The notes under the pieces were generated by a model. That model saw only the letters and a program-made list of their open reading frames with translations, did no database searches and had not been told where the DNA came from. A DNA stretch of 64,000 nt. Origin: Rouxiella aceris. Lineage in GTDB: Bacteria > Pseudomonadota > Gammaproteobacteria > Enterobacterales > Enterobacteriaceae. Location: contig NZ_JAADJU010000005.1 of assembly GCF_012933545.1 (NCBI RefSeq), positions 1 to 64,000 on the forward strand. Direction: 5' to 3'. A program made the translations under genes and the position numbers. Shown one piece after another: positions 10,503-21,041 of this stretch; within the stretch, counting starts at the first letter, position 1; every line of letters starts with the position of its first letter.

Positions 10503-10601
10503 TTGAAGGGCAAACACTGGCTTTGGCGTAAAACAGTAGTCCTGTTGCCAGTTATGATATCAATCACCTGGTTTTATGTTGCCAATGAAGTTTTTCACTA
10601 A
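10503..10601 (+). CDS. Candidate small membrane protein, 32 aa
   Basis: A TTG-initiated frame of 32 codons lies 98 bp upstream of alaA on the opposite strand. It begins MKGKHWLWRK, then has one hydrophobic segment (TVVLLPVMISITWFYV) and ends NEVFH. A purine-rich AGGCGGGGGA (10491-10500) lies just before the start, though spacing to the last G run is short. A positive N-terminus plus a single membrane helix is typical of enterobacterial small proteins. I do not recognise the family, and a chance reading frame is possible. Confidence 0.3.
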   Translation: MKGKHWLWRKTVVLLPVMISITWFYVANEVFH

Positions 10602-11401
10602 TTATTTTTGTTTTTATGAATTTTAATTCTGTAATGGCTTTATATGTAAATTTTTACAGTGTATTCAACCATGTACAGCTGATAATTCAAGCTATTCAAA
10701 AAGATACTGCCAACATTGCCCAATTGGCGTTAAATTGACCATTATGCTAGCAATATTTGGCCGGTGTGGGCTTAATCTTAAAAGGCTTCCCCTCAGAGTT
10801 TTTCTCTTTTCTTATAGTGTATAAAAGATATCGAACAAGAAAAGCTTAAGTTAAGGGTTTTCTCTTGGTAAGGGTAAGATTGCGTAAATATTTAGTTAAA
10901 TGATTCTGATGGTTCGTTTGGAGAAATATATGAAGCTTGCTACATAAAGTGGATTATACAACGAAGATTAAACTTTAGGAATAATCTCATTAGTTGCCGG
11001 CGTTATTACTCTTTGGCGAAACAACGTTGGCGGAATTACCTTGATACAAATTAACTTCGGCTGTTTATTTATTAAAAACGTTTATATATCAAATTTTTAA
11101 TGTCGCGCTATCGCGAGCTGTGTACAGGAGAAATGAGCCAGTGAAGATGGGCTGAATCCTGCCTTAATCATTAAAATGGCGTCACTGGTCAGCAGGAAAT
11201 TATATTTCTTTGAATTTAATAACTATTTGAAAAAGTGCACAGGGAATTGAACATTTTAAATAGTTGCCGGGCAGAAATATTTCTCATTTCTTCATTATCT
11301 AATGAGTGAGTGTCTTTCAGATCTGGTATTCTGCATTTTGCGGGAAGTTTTCCGCACTATCAGGGTAGCTTGTTATTAGATTTTAAAAGTGAAGAAAAAC
11401 T
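10602..11401 (+). promoter_or_regulatory. Long upstream and leader region of lrhA
   Basis: 800 bp, AT-rich, with no convincing gene. In E. coli lrhA also has a long untranslated leader, and the same is likely here. A candidate RcsAB box (10976-10989, listed separately) is the clearest regulatory site. I see no terminator and no repeat family shared with other parts of the window. Confidence 0.6.
10976..10989 (-). promoter_or_regulatory. Candidate RcsAB box upstream of lrhA
   Basis: The minus-strand 14-mer TGAGATTATTCCTA matches the published RcsAB box TAAGAATATTCCTA at 12 of 14 positions, including the whole TATTCCTA half. It lies 413 bp before the lrhA start codon. Rcs repression of lrhA is known from E. 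coli, which supports the assignment; the exact promoter position is not established here. Confidence 0.55.
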
Positions 11402-12340
11402 ATGACAAATGCAAATCGTCCAATTCTTAATCTAGACCTTGACCTGCTTAGGACCTTTGTTGCCGTTGCTGATTTAAATACTTTTGCTGCTGCGGCCGCT
11501 GCGGTATGTCGTACTCAATCAGCGGTGAGTCAACAGATGCAACGTCTTGAGCAACTTGTCGGTAAAGAACTGTTCGCCAGGCATGGACGCAATAAGTTAT
11601 TGACGGAACACGGTATTCAGTTGCTCGGCTATGCACGTAAAATATTACGCTTTAATGATGAAGCTTGCACCTCGCTAATGTACAGCGATGTTCAGGGCGG
11701 GATAACCATTGGTGCATCCGATGATACCGCAGACACCATTCTGCCTTTTCTGCTGAGCCGTGTGACGTCTATTTACCCTAAGCTTTCTATAGACGTTCGC
11801 GTCAAGCGCAGTCCTTTTATGTTGTCGATGTTGGAAAATGACGAAATCGACCTCGCTATTACCACCATGACCTCCGCTGACCATCCTCATATTGTATTGA
11901 GGACGTCACCGACTCTATGGTATTGCTCGGCTGATTTTTCTTATCCTTCCGGTGACAGCGTGCCCCTGGTGTTGTTGGACGAACCTAGCACCTATCGTTC
12001 CATGGCAATCGAGCACCTTAACAAGGCGGGTATTCCATGGCGTATTGCCTATGTCGCTTCGACGCTGTCGGCTATTCGTGCGGCAGTTCGTGCCGGATTG
12101 GGGGTAACCGCCAGGCCTATTGAGATGATGAGCCCGGAGTTGCGCGTATTGGGTGAGCAAGATGGTTTGCCAAGACTGCCAGATACGCAGTATGTACTCT
12201 ACAAAAACCAGCGTTGTGAGAATGAACTCGCCATGGCGATTTTCACCGCAGTCGAACAGGGGAACGATCCCTATTCACTGAGCAGCTATGCTCAGCGCGC
12301 TGTTGTTGATGATGAATACGAAGGCGATGCCAGTCACTGA
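11402..12340 (+). CDS. lrhA: LysR-family regulator LrhA
   Basis: DNA-binding regulator of the LysR family (HexA/PecT/LrhA group), which in relatives controls flagella, fimbriae and RpoS translation. The 312-aa length equals E. coli LrhA. An N-terminal winged helix-turn-helix (about 12-72, with [20 protein letters not shown]) is followed by an effector-binding domain (about 95-290). Codons are ordinary. It is transcribed toward nuoA but separated from it by 769 bp, so the nuo operon has its own promoter region. Confidence 0.97.
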   Translation: MTNANRPILNLDLDLLRTFVAVADLNTFAAAAAAVCRTQSAVSQQMQRLEQLVGKELFARHGRNKLLTEHGIQLLGYARKILRFNDEACTSLMYSDVQGGITIGASDDTADTILPFLLSRVTSIYPKLSIDVRVKRSPFMLSMLENDEIDLAITTMTSADHPHIVLRTSPTLWYCSADFSYPSGDSVPLVLLDEPSTYRSMAIEHLNKAGIPWRIAYVASTLSAIRAAVRAGLGVTARPIEMMSPELRVLGEQDGLPRLPDTQYVLYKNQRCENELAMAIFTAVEQGNDPYSLSSYAQRAVVDDEYEGDASH

Positions 12341-12820
12341 TTGCCGGTAAAGCGTTTTCTATCCCCGCCCTCCTGGAGTCACAGTAGGGTAGGGGATGGA
12401 CAACATATAAAGGTTAACTAATGTGCAATTCATTAGTTTTTCTTTATCAAATTCTCATTTTCCCAGGTAAAGGTTCCACAAATCCCCCCTCCCGTCATTG
12501 GCTCACTTAATCCTCTACGCTCTACCCATCGTCGGTCTGCAAGGCAAAAAAAAAGCATGCTGCCAGTGGTTATTTTTTGTTAGGTATTGACTTTTTTTGA
12601 ATTTCACAACCAATTTTGATCAAAAAATTGTCTTATTTTCTAGCAAACATCACTGAAACGTGTCCTGGATCAAAAAAATAACCCTGATTAATGAGTGGAA
12701 GAATGGGTTATTCCTGCGACAATAGTAAGGTAGAAACCAAAGCATTAACTCTCGTTAACATAGATCCTTATTATCACACTTTTGGACTGACTCGATTTAG
12801 CAAAAGGGCGGCGCATGATA

Positions 12821-12836
12821 TGTTAATAAAATGCTA
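12821..12836 (+). promoter_or_regulatory. Candidate ArcA-P site upstream of nuoA
   Basis: TGTTA at 12821 and TGCTA at 12832 form direct repeats with 11-bp centre spacing (TGTTAATAAAATGCTA), the arrangement preferred by phosphorylated ArcA. ArcA repression of nuo is known in E. coli. The sequence is AT-rich, so a chance match is possible. Confidence 0.4.
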
Positions 12837-12860
12837 ATGATGTAAACTAACGTAGAGATA

Positions 12861-12882
12861 CTTTTGTCAAAGTTGACAAAAG
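12861..12882. promoter_or_regulatory. Perfect palindrome upstream of nuoA
   Basis: Arms CTTTTGTCAA and TTGACAAAAG (12861-12870 and 12873-12882) are separated by two bases. It lies 228 bp before nuoA. It could be an operator for a dimeric regulator, and TTGACA on either strand could serve as a -35 element. No regulator is identified. Confidence 0.5.
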
Positions 12883-12933
12883 GTTATAGAAAGGGGTAAA
12901 AAGCCCCCAGTATTTCACTGGCTAACCGATTTT

Positions 12934-13003
12934 TATCCCCGCTCGAATTCAAGCTGCAAGCAGGCGGTCGATGCATTAGCAACCTGAAGACGAAACGGAT
13001 ACC
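12934..13003. repeat. Short ERIC-like palindrome in the nuoA leader
   Basis: About 70 bp with ERIC-type ends (TATCCCC...TTCAAGCTGCAAG at the left, GCAACCTGAAGA...GGATACC at the right) but without the ERIC centre. It resembles an internally deleted ERIC. A related segment lies between nuoB and nuoC. Confidence 0.4.
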
Positions 13004-13109
13004 CCGTGAACACTGGTGGTTATTAATCCTTCCCTTGAATCGATGTGGCAGGCAAGTTGCCGACCAAGAGCAAATGCAAAACGCCACTTTTGATGAGTAA
13101 GCATAGAGT

Positions 13110-13574
13110 ATGTCAACAGCCACAGAAGTTACCGCTCATAACTGGGCGCTCGCAGTTTTTCTTATTGTCGCAGTCGGTCTATGTTGCCTGATGTTGTTGG
13201 GTGCAGCTTTCCTGGGAGGGAAGGTTCGTGGTCGCAACACGGAGACGCCGTTTGAGTCGGGTATTGCCCCCGTTGGCACCACTCATATGCGTTTGTCGGC
13301 AAAATTCTATCTGGTCGCCATGTTCTTCGTGATTTTCGATGTGGAAGCCCTGTATCTGTATGCATGGTCTACGTCGATTCGCGAAAGTGGCTGGACCGGT
13401 TTTGCCGAGGCCGCCATTTTTATTTTTGTACTTTTAGCCGGCCTGTTTTATCTGGTTCGCATCGGTGCGCTTGACTGGACTCCTGTTCGTTCTAAAGGTC
13501 CTGTGAAAGCCAGCCCGGTTATCCCGAGTCCAGTCATTAAGACCAGCAATCACCCGCAAGATCATCGCCAATAA
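13110..13574 (+). CDS. nuoA: NADH-quinone oxidoreductase subunit A
   Basis: Small membrane subunit of respiratory complex I, which couples NADH oxidation by quinone to proton pumping. The 154-aa product has three membrane helices (about 13-35, 65-90, 98-118) and the conserved [20 protein letters not shown] and [11 protein letters not shown] motifs. The C-terminal tail after SKGP is about seven residues longer than in E. coli and not conserved. It is the first gene of the nuoA-N operon, 17 bp before nuoB. Confidence 0.97.
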   Translation: MSTATEVTAHNWALAVFLIVAVGLCCLMLLGAAFLGGKVRGRNTETPFESGIAPVGTTHMRLSAKFYLVAMFFVIFDVEALYLYAWSTSIRESGWTGFAEAAIFIFVLLAGLFYLVRIGALDWTPVRSKGPVKASPVIPSPVIKTSNHPQDHRQ

Positions 13575-13591
13575 AAAAGTGAGGCATTCAG

Positions 13592-14266
13592 ATGGACTAT
13601 ACGCTCACCCGCTTAGACCCGAACGGTGAGAACGACCGTTACCCCCTGCAGAAACAAGAGATCGTTGCCGATCCCCTGGAGCAGGAAGTTAACCGCAGCG
13701 TGTATATGGGGAAACTCGAACACGCGCTGCATGATGTAGTTAACTGGGGTCGTAAAAACTCGCTTTGGCCATTCAACTTTGGTCTTTCATGCTGCTATGT
13801 CGAAATGACCACGTCATTTACTGCCGTGCATGACGTGGCCCGCTTTGGTTCGGAAGTTATCCGTGCCTCACCTCGCCAGGCCGACTTTATGGTCGTTGCC
13901 GGTACCTGCTTTACCAAGATGGCGCCGGTTATTCAGCGTTTGTACGATCAGATGCTCGAACCCAAATGGGTGATCTCCATGGGCGCCTGTGCCAACTCTG
14001 GCGGTATGTACGATATCTATTCCGTCGTCCAGGGTGTCGATAAGTTCCTGCCTGTTGATGTCTATATCCCGGGTTGCCCGCCGCGTCCTGAAGCCTATAT
14101 GCAGGCTTTGCTGCTGTTGCAGGAATCCATTGGTAAAGAACGTCGCCCTCTCTCCTGGGTGGTAGGCGACCAGGGTGTTTACCGCGCCAATATGCAGTCT
14201 GAAAAAGAGCGTAAACGCGCCGAGCGTATCGCCGTGACCAATTTGCGGACACCTGACGAGATTTGA
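13592..14266 (+). CDS. nuoB: NADH-quinone oxidoreductase subunit B
   Basis: Connecting-fragment subunit of complex I that carries cluster N2, the last iron-sulfur centre before quinone. The 224-aa product has the cysteines in [18 protein letters not shown] and [10 protein letters not shown] 183-bp gap, longer than the other gaps in this operon, separates it from nuoC and contains an ERIC-like remnant. Confidence 0.98.
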   Translation: MDYTLTRLDPNGENDRYPLQKQEIVADPLEQEVNRSVYMGKLEHALHDVVNWGRKNSLWPFNFGLSCCYVEMTTSFTAVHDVARFGSEVIRASPRQADFMVVAGTCFTKMAPVIQRLYDQMLEPKWVISMGACANSGGMYDIYSVVQGVDKFLPVDVYIPGCPPRPEAYMQALLLLQESIGKERRPLSWVVGDQGVYRANMQSEKERKRAERIAVTNLRTPDEI

Positions 14267-14334
14267 CACTGTTCGTCAACCCTGAGGGGGCTACGCCGTC
14301 AGGAGATATTTAATTAAAGACGACGGTGACTTAG

Positions 14335-14398
14335 CCGATAGGTTTCAAGATGTAAGAAGGCGGCGAACGCACTAGCAGCTTGAGAGCTAAAGGGTAGA
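14335..14398. repeat. Short ERIC-like remnant between nuoB and nuoC
   Basis: TTTCAAGATGTAAGAAGGCG and the following GCAGCTTGAGAGCTAAAGGG resemble the two ends of an ERIC element without its centre. The segment aligns imperfectly over about 50 bases with the palindrome at 12934-13003 in the nuoA leader. As an intercistronic hairpin it could affect nuoB-nuoC mRNA processing. Confidence 0.35.
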
Positions 14399-14449
14399 AC
14401 AGGGCTTTCCCCCTTGGGCATACATGACCATTTAGTGTGGTGAGAAAAT

Positions 14450-16249
14450 ATGACTGATTTGACGACGCAAGACCTCGCTCAGCCAGCATGGCAAACCCGC
14501 GATCATCTCGATGATCCGGTCATTGGCGAGTTGCGCAACCGTTTTGGGCCAGAGGCCTTTACTGTTCAGCCGACCCGTACCGGTATCCCGGTGGTATGGG
14601 TAAAACGCGAACAGATACTGGAAGTAATTACCTTTCTACGCAAACAGCCAAAACCTTATGTCATGCTGTACGACCTGCATGGTATGGATGAACGTTTACG
14701 TACCCACCGTGACGGTTTACCGGCTGCGGATTTTTCTGTTTTCTATCATCTGCTTTCTATCGAACGCAACAGCGACATCATGCTTAAGGTGGCGCTGGCA
14801 GAAAACGATTTGCACTTACCGACGCTGACCAAGGTTTACCCGAATGCCAACTGGTATGAACGTGAAACCTGGGAAATGTTTGGCATTACCTTTGATGGCC
14901 ATCCACATCTGACGCGCATTATGATGCCGAAGACCTGGGAAGGACATCCGCTGCGTAAAGACTACCCGGCACGTGCTACCGAATTCGATCCTTTCGAGCT
15001 GACCCGCCAGAAAGAAGATCTCGAAATGGAGTCGCTGACCTTCAAGCCGGAAGACTGGGGCATGAAGCGCGGCACCGACAACGAAGATTACATGTTCCTT
15101 AACCTGGGACCGAACCACCCGTCCGCGCACGGTGCCTTCCGCATTGTGATGCAGCTTGATGGCGAAGAGATTGTCGATTGTGTACCCGATATCGGTTATC
15201 ACCATCGCGGCGCAGAAAAAATGGGCGAACGCCAGTCATGGCATAGCTACATCCCCTACACCGACCGTATTGAGTATCTCGGCGGCTGCGTTAACGAAAT
15301 GCCTTATGTACTGGCGGTGGAAAAACTGGCTGGTATCACCGTCGGCGATCGCGTCAATACCATTCGCGTGATGCTTTCGGAACTGTTCCGCATCAATAGC
15401 CATCTGCTGTTTATCAGTACCTTTATCCAGGACGTCGGGGCGATGAGCCCGGTATTCTTTGCCTTTACCGACCGCCAGAAAATTTACGACGTTGTTGAAG
15501 CGATCACCGGTTTCCGTATGCACCCGGCCTGGTTCCGCATTGGTGGCGTTGCCCACGACCTGCCAAAAGGTTGGGAACGTTTGCTGCGTGATTTCCTGGC
15601 GTGGATGCCAAAACGTCTTGATGCCTATATGCAGACAGCATTGAAAAACAGCATCCTGGTTGCCCGCTCCAAGGGCGTTGCTGCTTACAACGCAGAAGAT
15701 GCTTTGGCCTGGGGCACGACCGGTGCCGCACTGCGTGCGACCGGCGTCGCCTTCGACGTGCGCAAATGGCGTCCTTACTCTGGCTATGAAAACTTTGATT
15801 TCGAAGTGCCGGTCGGCGATGGCGTCAGCGATGCCTATTCACGCGTGATGCTGAAAATGGAAGAGATGCGTCAGAGTCTGCGCATTCTCCAGCAGTGTCT
15901 GGATCATATGCCGGAAGGTCCGTTCAAAGCCGACCATCCGCTGACGACGCCGCCACCAAAAGAGCGCACGTTGCAGCATATCGAAACCTTGATCACCCAC
16001 TTCCTGCAAGTTTCATGGGGGCCGGTCATGCCAGCCAATGAATCTTTCCAGATGATTGAGGCCACGAAAGGGATCAACAGCTACTACCTGACCAGCGATG
16101 GCAGCACCATGAGCTATCGTACGCGCGTACGTACGCCAAGTTTCCCGCATTTGCAGCAGATCCCGTCCGTGATCCGTGGCAGCCTGGTATCCGATTTGAT
16201 CGTATATCTTGGCAGTATTGATTTTGTAATGTCAGATGTGGACCGCTAA
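14450..16249 (+). CDS. nuoC: NADH-quinone oxidoreductase fused subunit C/D
   Basis: Complex I connecting-fragment subunit in which the 30-kDa (C, about 1-190) and 49-kDa (D, about 205-599) proteins are fused, as in E. coli and other enterobacteria. The 599-aa product has the C-domain signature [15 protein letters not shown] and D-domain motifs [20 protein letters not shown] and the quinone-site histidines. It is preceded by TGGTGAG 8 bases before the ATG and is followed two bases later by nuoE. Confidence 0.98.
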   Translation: MTDLTTQDLAQPAWQTRDHLDDPVIGELRNRFGPEAFTVQPTRTGIPVVWVKREQILEVITFLRKQPKPYVMLYDLHGMDERLRTHRDGLPAADFSVFYHLLSIERNSDIMLKVALAENDLHLPTLTKVYPNANWYERETWEMFGITFDGHPHLTRIMMPKTWEGHPLRKDYPARATEFDPFELTRQKEDLEMESLTFKPEDWGMKRGTDNEDYMFLNLGPNHPSAHGAFRIVMQLDGEEIVDCVPDIGYHHRGAEKMGERQSWHSYIPYTDRIEYLGGCVNEMPYVLAVEKLAGITVGDRVNTIRVMLSELFRINSHLLFISTFIQDVGAMSPVFFAFTDRQKIYDVVEAITGFRMHPAWFRIGGVAHDLPKGWERLLRDFLAWMPKRLDAYMQTALKNSILVARSKGVAAYNAEDALAWGTTGAALRATGVAFDVRKWRPYSGYENFDFEVPVGDGVSDAYSRVMLKMEEMRQSLRILQQCLDHMPEGPFKADHPLTTPPPKERTLQHIETLITHFLQVSWGPVMPANESFQMIEATKGINSYYLTSDGSTMSYRTRVRTPSFPHLQQIPSVIRGSLVSDLIVYLGSIDFVMSDVDR

Positions 16250-16251
16250 CG

Positions 16252-16806
16252 ATGACAGATCTTAAAAAAGACTCAGAGCTTCAGTATATCAACGTGTCGG
16301 CAGCTGCGGATTATCTTGCCGCATCGGCTCAGCCGACCTTTGAACTGAGCGCGACTGAACGTGATGCGATTGAACACGAAAAACATCACTACGAAGATGC
16401 CCGCGCGGTATCGATCGAAGCGCTGAAGATCGTGCAAAAACAGCGTGGCTGGGTGCCAGACGGCGCTATCCACGCTATTGCCGAGGTGCTGGGCATTCCC
16501 GCCAGTGACGTGGAAGGCGTTGCCACCTTCTATAGCCAGATCTTCCGTCAGCCGGTAGGTCGTCATGTGATCCGCTATTGCGACAGTGTCGTCTGCCATA
16601 TCACCGGTTATCAGGGTATTCAGGCAGCGCTTGAGGATCAGTTAAATATCAAGCCGGGTGAAACCACTCCGGACGGCCGCTTTACGCTGTTGCCAACCTG
16701 TTGTCTGGGCAACTGTGACAAGGGGCCAAACATGATGATTGATGAAGATACTCACAGCCACCTGAAACCAGAAATCATTGGTGAGCTATTGGAGCGTTAC
16801 TCATGA
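16252..16806 (+). CDS. nuoE: NADH-quinone oxidoreductase subunit E
   Basis: Subunit of the NADH-dehydrogenase module with a [2Fe-2S] cluster (N1a). The 184-aa product is slightly longer than E. coli NuoE (166 aa) because of an N-terminal extension of about 18 residues. The cluster cysteines lie in [11 protein letters not shown] and [12 protein letters not shown]. Its stop codon overlaps the nuoF start (ATGA), so translation is probably coupled. Confidence 0.97.
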   Translation: MTDLKKDSELQYINVSAAADYLAASAQPTFELSATERDAIEHEKHHYEDARAVSIEALKIVQKQRGWVPDGAIHAIAEVLGIPASDVEGVATFYSQIFRQPVGRHVIRYCDSVVCHITGYQGIQAALEDQLNIKPGETTPDGRFTLLPTCCLGNCDKGPNMMIDEDTHSHLKPEIIGELLERYS

Positions 16807-18167
16807 TTATCGACGGTTATACTCCGAGACAAATTATCCGCACGCCGGAGATGCACCCGCTGACCTGGCGCATGCGCGAAGACAAGCAGCCGGTATGGAT
16901 TGACGAATACCGCAGCAAAAACGGCTATGTCGGCGCACAAAAGGCGCTGACTGGCATGTCTGCTGACGAGATAGTCGCGCTGGTAAAAGACTCTGGCCTG
17001 AAAGGCCGCGGCGGTGCCGGGTTCTCTACCGGTCTGAAGTGGAGCCTGATGCCGAAAGACGAGTCGATGAATATCCGTTACCTGTTGTGTAACGCCGATG
17101 AAATGGAACCGGGTACCTATAAAGACCGCCTGCTGATGGAGCAAATGCCGCACCAGCTGGTGGAAGGTATGCTGATCAGCGCCTTTGCGCTCAAGGCTTA
17201 CCGTGGGTACATCTTCCTGCGTGGTGAATATATCGAGGCGGCGGTGAATTTGCGTCGCGCCATCGAAGAAGCCAAGGCAGCCGGTCTGCTGGGCAAAAAT
17301 ATTTTGGGCAGCGGTTTCGATTTTGAACTGATTGTCCATACCGGTGCCGGTCGCTATATCTGCGGTGAAGAAACCGCATTGATCAACTCGCTGGAAGGCC
17401 GTCGCGCCAACCCGCGCTCCAAGCCGCCGTTTCCTGCATCAGCCGGGGCCTGGGGTAAACCGACCTGCGTCAATAACGTTGAAACCCTGTGCAACGTACC
17501 TTCCATTTTGGCCAACGGCGTCGAGTGGTACAAAGGCATTTCCAGCAGTGAAGATGCCGGTACCAAAATGATGGGCTTTTCCGGTCGGGTGAAAAATCCC
17601 GGCGTCTGGGAACTGCCTTTCGGCACCACGGCCCGCGAAATCCTTGAAGAGTATGCCGGTGGCATGCGTGATGGGCTGAAATTCAAAGCCTGGCAGCCGG
17701 GTGGCGCGGGTACCGACTTTTTGACCGACCAGCATCTTGACCTGCCGATGGAGTTTGCCAGCATCGGTAAAGCCGGGAGCCGTTTGGGCACCGCGCTGGC
17801 GATGGCGGTCGATCATGAAATCAATATGGTTTCTCTGGTACGCAACCTTGAAGAGTTCTTTGCGCGTGAGTCTTGCGGCTGGTGTACTCCTTGCCGTGAC
17901 GGTTTGCCGTGGAGCGTCAAGATCCTGCGTGCGCTGGAGCGTGGTGAAGGTCAGCCCGGGGATATCGAAACCCTCGAGCAGCTTTGCCGCCAGCTTGGCC
18001 CAGGTAAAACATTCTGCGCACACGCGCCGGGTGCGGTGGAGCCATTGCAGAGTGCGATTAAATATTTCCGGGATGAATTTGAAGCAGGTATCGCCAGGCA
18101 GCATTTCAATAATGCGCGGGCAATTGGCGGCATACAGCCAAACAACCTGCTGAAACAGCGATGGTAA
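16803..18167 (+). CDS. nuoF: NADH-quinone oxidoreductase subunit F
   Basis: Complex I subunit that binds NADH and FMN and holds cluster N3. The 454-aa product has the nucleotide-binding glycine-rich [13 protein letters not shown] (about 63-75), the FMN-site [14 protein letters not shown], and the [4Fe-4S] motif [12 protein letters not shown] with a distal Cys. It overlaps nuoE by four bases. A 147-bp gap to nuoG holds a stem-loop. Confidence 0.98.
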   Translation: MIIDGYTPRQIIRTPEMHPLTWRMREDKQPVWIDEYRSKNGYVGAQKALTGMSADEIVALVKDSGLKGRGGAGFSTGLKWSLMPKDESMNIRYLLCNADEMEPGTYKDRLLMEQMPHQLVEGMLISAFALKAYRGYIFLRGEYIEAAVNLRRAIEEAKAAGLLGKNILGSGFDFELIVHTGAGRYICGEETALINSLEGRRANPRSKPPFPASAGAWGKPTCVNNVETLCNVPSILANGVEWYKGISSSEDAGTKMMGFSGRVKNPGVWELPFGTTAREILEEYAGGMRDGLKFKAWQPGGAGTDFLTDQHLDLPMEFASIGKAGSRLGTALAMAVDHEINMVSLVRNLEEFFARESCGWCTPCRDGLPWSVKILRALERGEGQPGDIETLEQLCRQLGPGKTFCAHAPGAVEPLQSAIKYFRDEFEAGIARQHFNNARAIGGIQPNNLLKQRW

Positions 18168-18195
18168 CCCGTAAAACCTTCGCATTCGACCGATG

Positions 18196-18248
18196 CCCCA
18201 ATGCCTGCGGGATGCCGTTAACCGACGGAATATTTTGCAGCACTGGGG
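18196..18248 (+). other. Intercistronic stem-loop between nuoF and nuoG
   Basis: CCCCAATGCCTGC (18196-18208) pairs with GCAGCACTGGGG (18237-18248), with one mismatch and one bulge, around a loop that has its own small stem (CCGT/ACGG). There is no T run, so it is not a terminator. It may mark an mRNA processing or stability site inside the operon. Confidence 0.5.
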
Positions 18249-18314
18249 TGTTACCCGGCCAGAATTTTTGATTAACGCCTGCCGTAAGGTGGGCCTCGTG
18301 GAAGCATGCTGACT

Positions 18315-21041
18315 ATGGCTACGATTCATGTAGACGGCAAAGAATACGATGTAAACGGAGCGGACAACCTACTTCAGGCTTGCCTCTCTCTTGGCCTCGA
18401 TATTCCTTATTTTTGCTGGCATCCGGCGCTGGGAAGCGTCGGCGCTTGCCGCCAATGTGCGGTTAAGCAATACCAAAACGCGGAAGATACGCGCGGCCGT
18501 TTGGTTATGTCATGTATGACGCCTGCGTCTGATGGGACTTTTATTTCCATCGACGACCAGGAAGCCAAACAGTTCCGGGAAAGTGTGGTGGAGTGGTTAA
18601 TGACCAACCACCCGCACGATTGCCCGGTGTGCGAGGAGGGCGGTAACTGTCATCTGCAGGATATGACAGTAATGACCGGCCACAGCACGCGTCGCTATCG
18701 TTTCACCAAACGTACCCATAACAACCAGGATCTCGGTCCGTTTATTTCCCACGAAATGAACCGCTGTATTGCCTGCTATCGCTGTGTCCGTTACTACAAG
18801 GATTACGCCGATGGTACCGATCTGGGTGTTTATGGCGCGCACGATAACGTCTACTTCGGTCGCCCGGAAGACGGTGCGCTGGAGAGCGAATTCTCCGGTA
18901 ACCTGGTCGAGGTTTGTCCGACCGGCGTGTTCACCGACAAAACGCACTCCGAGCGCTATAACCGTAAATGGGATATGCAGTTTGCGCCAAGCATTTGCCA
19001 GCAGTGCAGCGTGGGTTGTAACACCAGCCCGGGCGAGCGCTACGGCGAATTGCGTCGCATCGAAAACCGTTATAACGGTACCGTGAACCACTACTTCCTT
19101 TGCGATCGCGGTCGCTTTGGTTACGGCTACGTTAACGCCAAAGATCGTCCGGCCCGTCCGCTGCAACAGCGCGGCAACGACTGGATCGAACTCAATGCCG
19201 AACAGGCGATGCAGGGCGCTGCCGATATCGTGCGGCAGTCGAGCCGAACCATTGGTATTGGTTCGCCGCGCGCCAGCCTGGAAAGCAACTTTGCGTTGCG
19301 TGACCTGGTGGGGGCGGAAAACTTTTATACCGGTATCAATGCGGCCGAGCAGTCCCGTCTCTCTTTGATGCTCGATGTTCTGAAAAACAGCGGTGTGCAT
19401 ACGCCAGCGCTGCGTGAAATCGAAGGCTATGACGCCGTGCTGGTGTTGGGTGAAGACCTGACGCAGACCGGGGCACGTATTGCCCTGTCGGTTCGCCAGG
19501 CGGTGAAGGGCAAAGCTCGCGCCATGGCTGCCGCCCAGCGTGTCGCTGACTGGCAGATTGCCGCCGTGCAGAACATTGGTCAGCACGCCAAACATCCACT
19601 GTTTATCACCAACGTCGATAATACCCGCCTTGATGATATTGCGGCCTGGAACTACCGCGCACCGGTTGATGAACAGGCACGTTTCGGTTTTGCCATCGCT
19701 CATGCCATTGATGCTACGGCACCGGCGGTTAACGATCTGGCCGCAGGCCTGGATAAGAAAATCGATGTGATTGTGCAGGCGTTAACCGGCGCGCGTAAGC
19801 CGCTGATTATCACCGGCAGCAACGCAGGCAGCGACGCTATTATCGCCGCTGCGGCTAACGTCGCCAAAGCCCTGAAGTCTCGCGGCAGCGACGTCGGCAT
19901 TACCTTTGTCGCCGCCTCGGCTAACAGCCTCGGCTTGGCGCTGATTGGTGGTGGCAGCCTGGACGACGCGCTGAGTCTGTTGACCAGCGGCGGTGCCGAC
20001 AGCGCCATTGTGATGGAGAACGATCTCTATCGCCATGCGCCGGAAGCTCAGGTTGATGCCGCCCTGGCCAAAGTACAAAACCTGCTGGTCGTTGACCATC
20101 AGCGTACACGTATTATGGACAAGGCCAGTTTGATCCTGCCAGCGGCAAGCTTTGCCGAAAGTGACGGTACCTTGGTCAATCAGGAAGGCCGCGCCCAGCG
20201 TTTCTTCCAGGTTTATGACCCGGCCTATTACGATACCAGCGTGGTTATGCTGGAAAGCTGGCGCTGGATGCATTCGCTGCACTCCACGGTCAACAGCCGC
20301 AAGGTTGACTGGACCCAGCTCGATCACGTTATCGAAGCCTGCGTCAGTGCATTGCCGCAGTTGAAAGGCATGGTTGACGCGGCGCCGGATGCCTCTTTCC
20401 GCATTCGCGGTCAGAAACTGTCACGTTCACCAAACCGTTCCAGTGGTCGTACCGCCATGCGCGCCAATATCAGCGTGCATGAACCGCGTCAGCCGCAGGA
20501 TAAAGACACCATGTTTGCCTTCTCGATGGAAGGGAACAACAGCCCATATGCCGATCGTCAACAGGTGCCTTTTGCCTGGGCACCGGGCTGGAACTCACCG
20601 CAGGCGTGGAATAAATTCCAGAGCGAAGTCGGTGGCAAACTGCGTCATGGCGATCCCGGCGTGCGTTTAATCGAAGCCGGAGAAGCGACACTGGCCTATT
20701 ACACAGAGATCCCGGCAGCCTTTACCGCCGTGGACAATCAGTGGCGAGTGGCTCCTTACTACCATCTGTTTGGTAGTGAAGAGATGTCGCAACGTTCTGA
20801 TGTGATTGCTCAGCGTATGCCGACCGCTTACGTGATGGTCAACCCGGACGATGCTGCACGCCTTGGCGTCAACGAGGGAACCCGGGTGGAATTCAGCTGT
20901 GCAGGGCAAACCCTGACGCTGCCGGTTCGTCTGAGTGCCACTCTCGATAAAGGACAAGTTGGCTTACCGCTGGGATTGCCGGGTATTTCGCCGGTGCTGG
21001 TGGGTGCAACAGTTGATAATCTGCGGGAGGCAACCCGATGA
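18315..21041 (+). CDS. nuoG: NADH-quinone oxidoreductase subunit G
   Basis: Largest peripheral subunit of complex I, in the NADH module. Iron-sulfur ligands occur in order: [15 protein letters not shown] (2Fe-2S), [35 protein letters not shown], and CQQCSVGCN for the extra cluster typical of enterobacteria. A molybdopterin-oxidoreductase-like domain without cofactor fills about 220-800. The start at 18315 gives 908 aa, as in E. coli. An upstream ATG at 18306 adds three residues and is a possible alternative. Confidence 0.97.
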   Translation: MATIHVDGKEYDVNGADNLLQACLSLGLDIPYFCWHPALGSVGACRQCAVKQYQNAEDTRGRLVMSCMTPASDGTFISIDDQEAKQFRESVVEWLMTNHPHDCPVCEEGGNCHLQDMTVMTGHSTRRYRFTKRTHNNQDLGPFISHEMNRCIACYRCVRYYKDYADGTDLGVYGAHDNVYFGRPEDGALESEFSGNLVEVCPTGVFTDKTHSERYNRKWDMQFAPSICQQCSVGCNTSPGERYGELRRIENRYNGTVNHYFLCDRGRFGYGYVNAKDRPARPLQQRGNDWIELNAEQAMQGAADIVRQSSRTIGIGSPRASLESNFALRDLVGAENFYTGINAAEQSRLSLMLDVLKNSGVHTPALREIEGYDAVLVLGEDLTQTGARIALSVRQAVKGKARAMAAAQRVADWQIAAVQNIGQHAKHPLFITNVDNTRLDDIAAWNYRAPVDEQARFGFAIAHAIDATAPAVNDLAAGLDKKIDVIVQALTGARKPLIITGSNAGSDAIIAAAANVAKALKSRGSDVGITFVAASANSLGLALIGGGSLDDALSLLTSGGADSAIVMENDLYRHAPEAQVDAALAKVQNLLVVDHQRTRIMDKASLILPAASFAESDGTLVNQEGRAQRFFQVYDPAYYDTSVVMLESWRWMHSLHSTVNSRKVDWTQLDHVIEACVSALPQLKGMVDAAPDASFRIRGQKLSRSPNRSSGRTAMRANISVHEPRQPQDKDTMFAFSMEGNNSPYADRQQVPFAWAPGWNSPQAWNKFQSEVGGKLRHGDPGVRLIEAGEATLAYYTEIPAAFTAVDNQWRVAPYYHLFGSEEMSQRSDVIAQRMPTAYVMVNPDDAARLGVNEGTRVEFSCAGQTLTLPVRLSATLDKGQVGLPLGLPGISPVLVGATVDNLREATR

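Larger units (their letters stand above)
12341..13109 (+). promoter_or_regulatory. Upstream regulatory and leader region of the nuo operon
   Basis: 769 bp without a credible gene. It contains a weak hairpin after lrhA (ATCCCC...GGGGAT, about 12360-12398), a candidate ArcA site (12821-12836), a perfect palindrome (12861-12882) and a short ERIC-like palindrome (12934-13003). In E. coli the nuo promoter lies far upstream of nuoA and is controlled by ArcA, NarL, IHF and Fis; the length here fits that arrangement. Confidence 0.6.

Noticed and set aside
18597..19703. 368-codon minus-strand frame opposite nuoG
   Set aside because: Antisense shadow of nuoG, favoured by codon bias.
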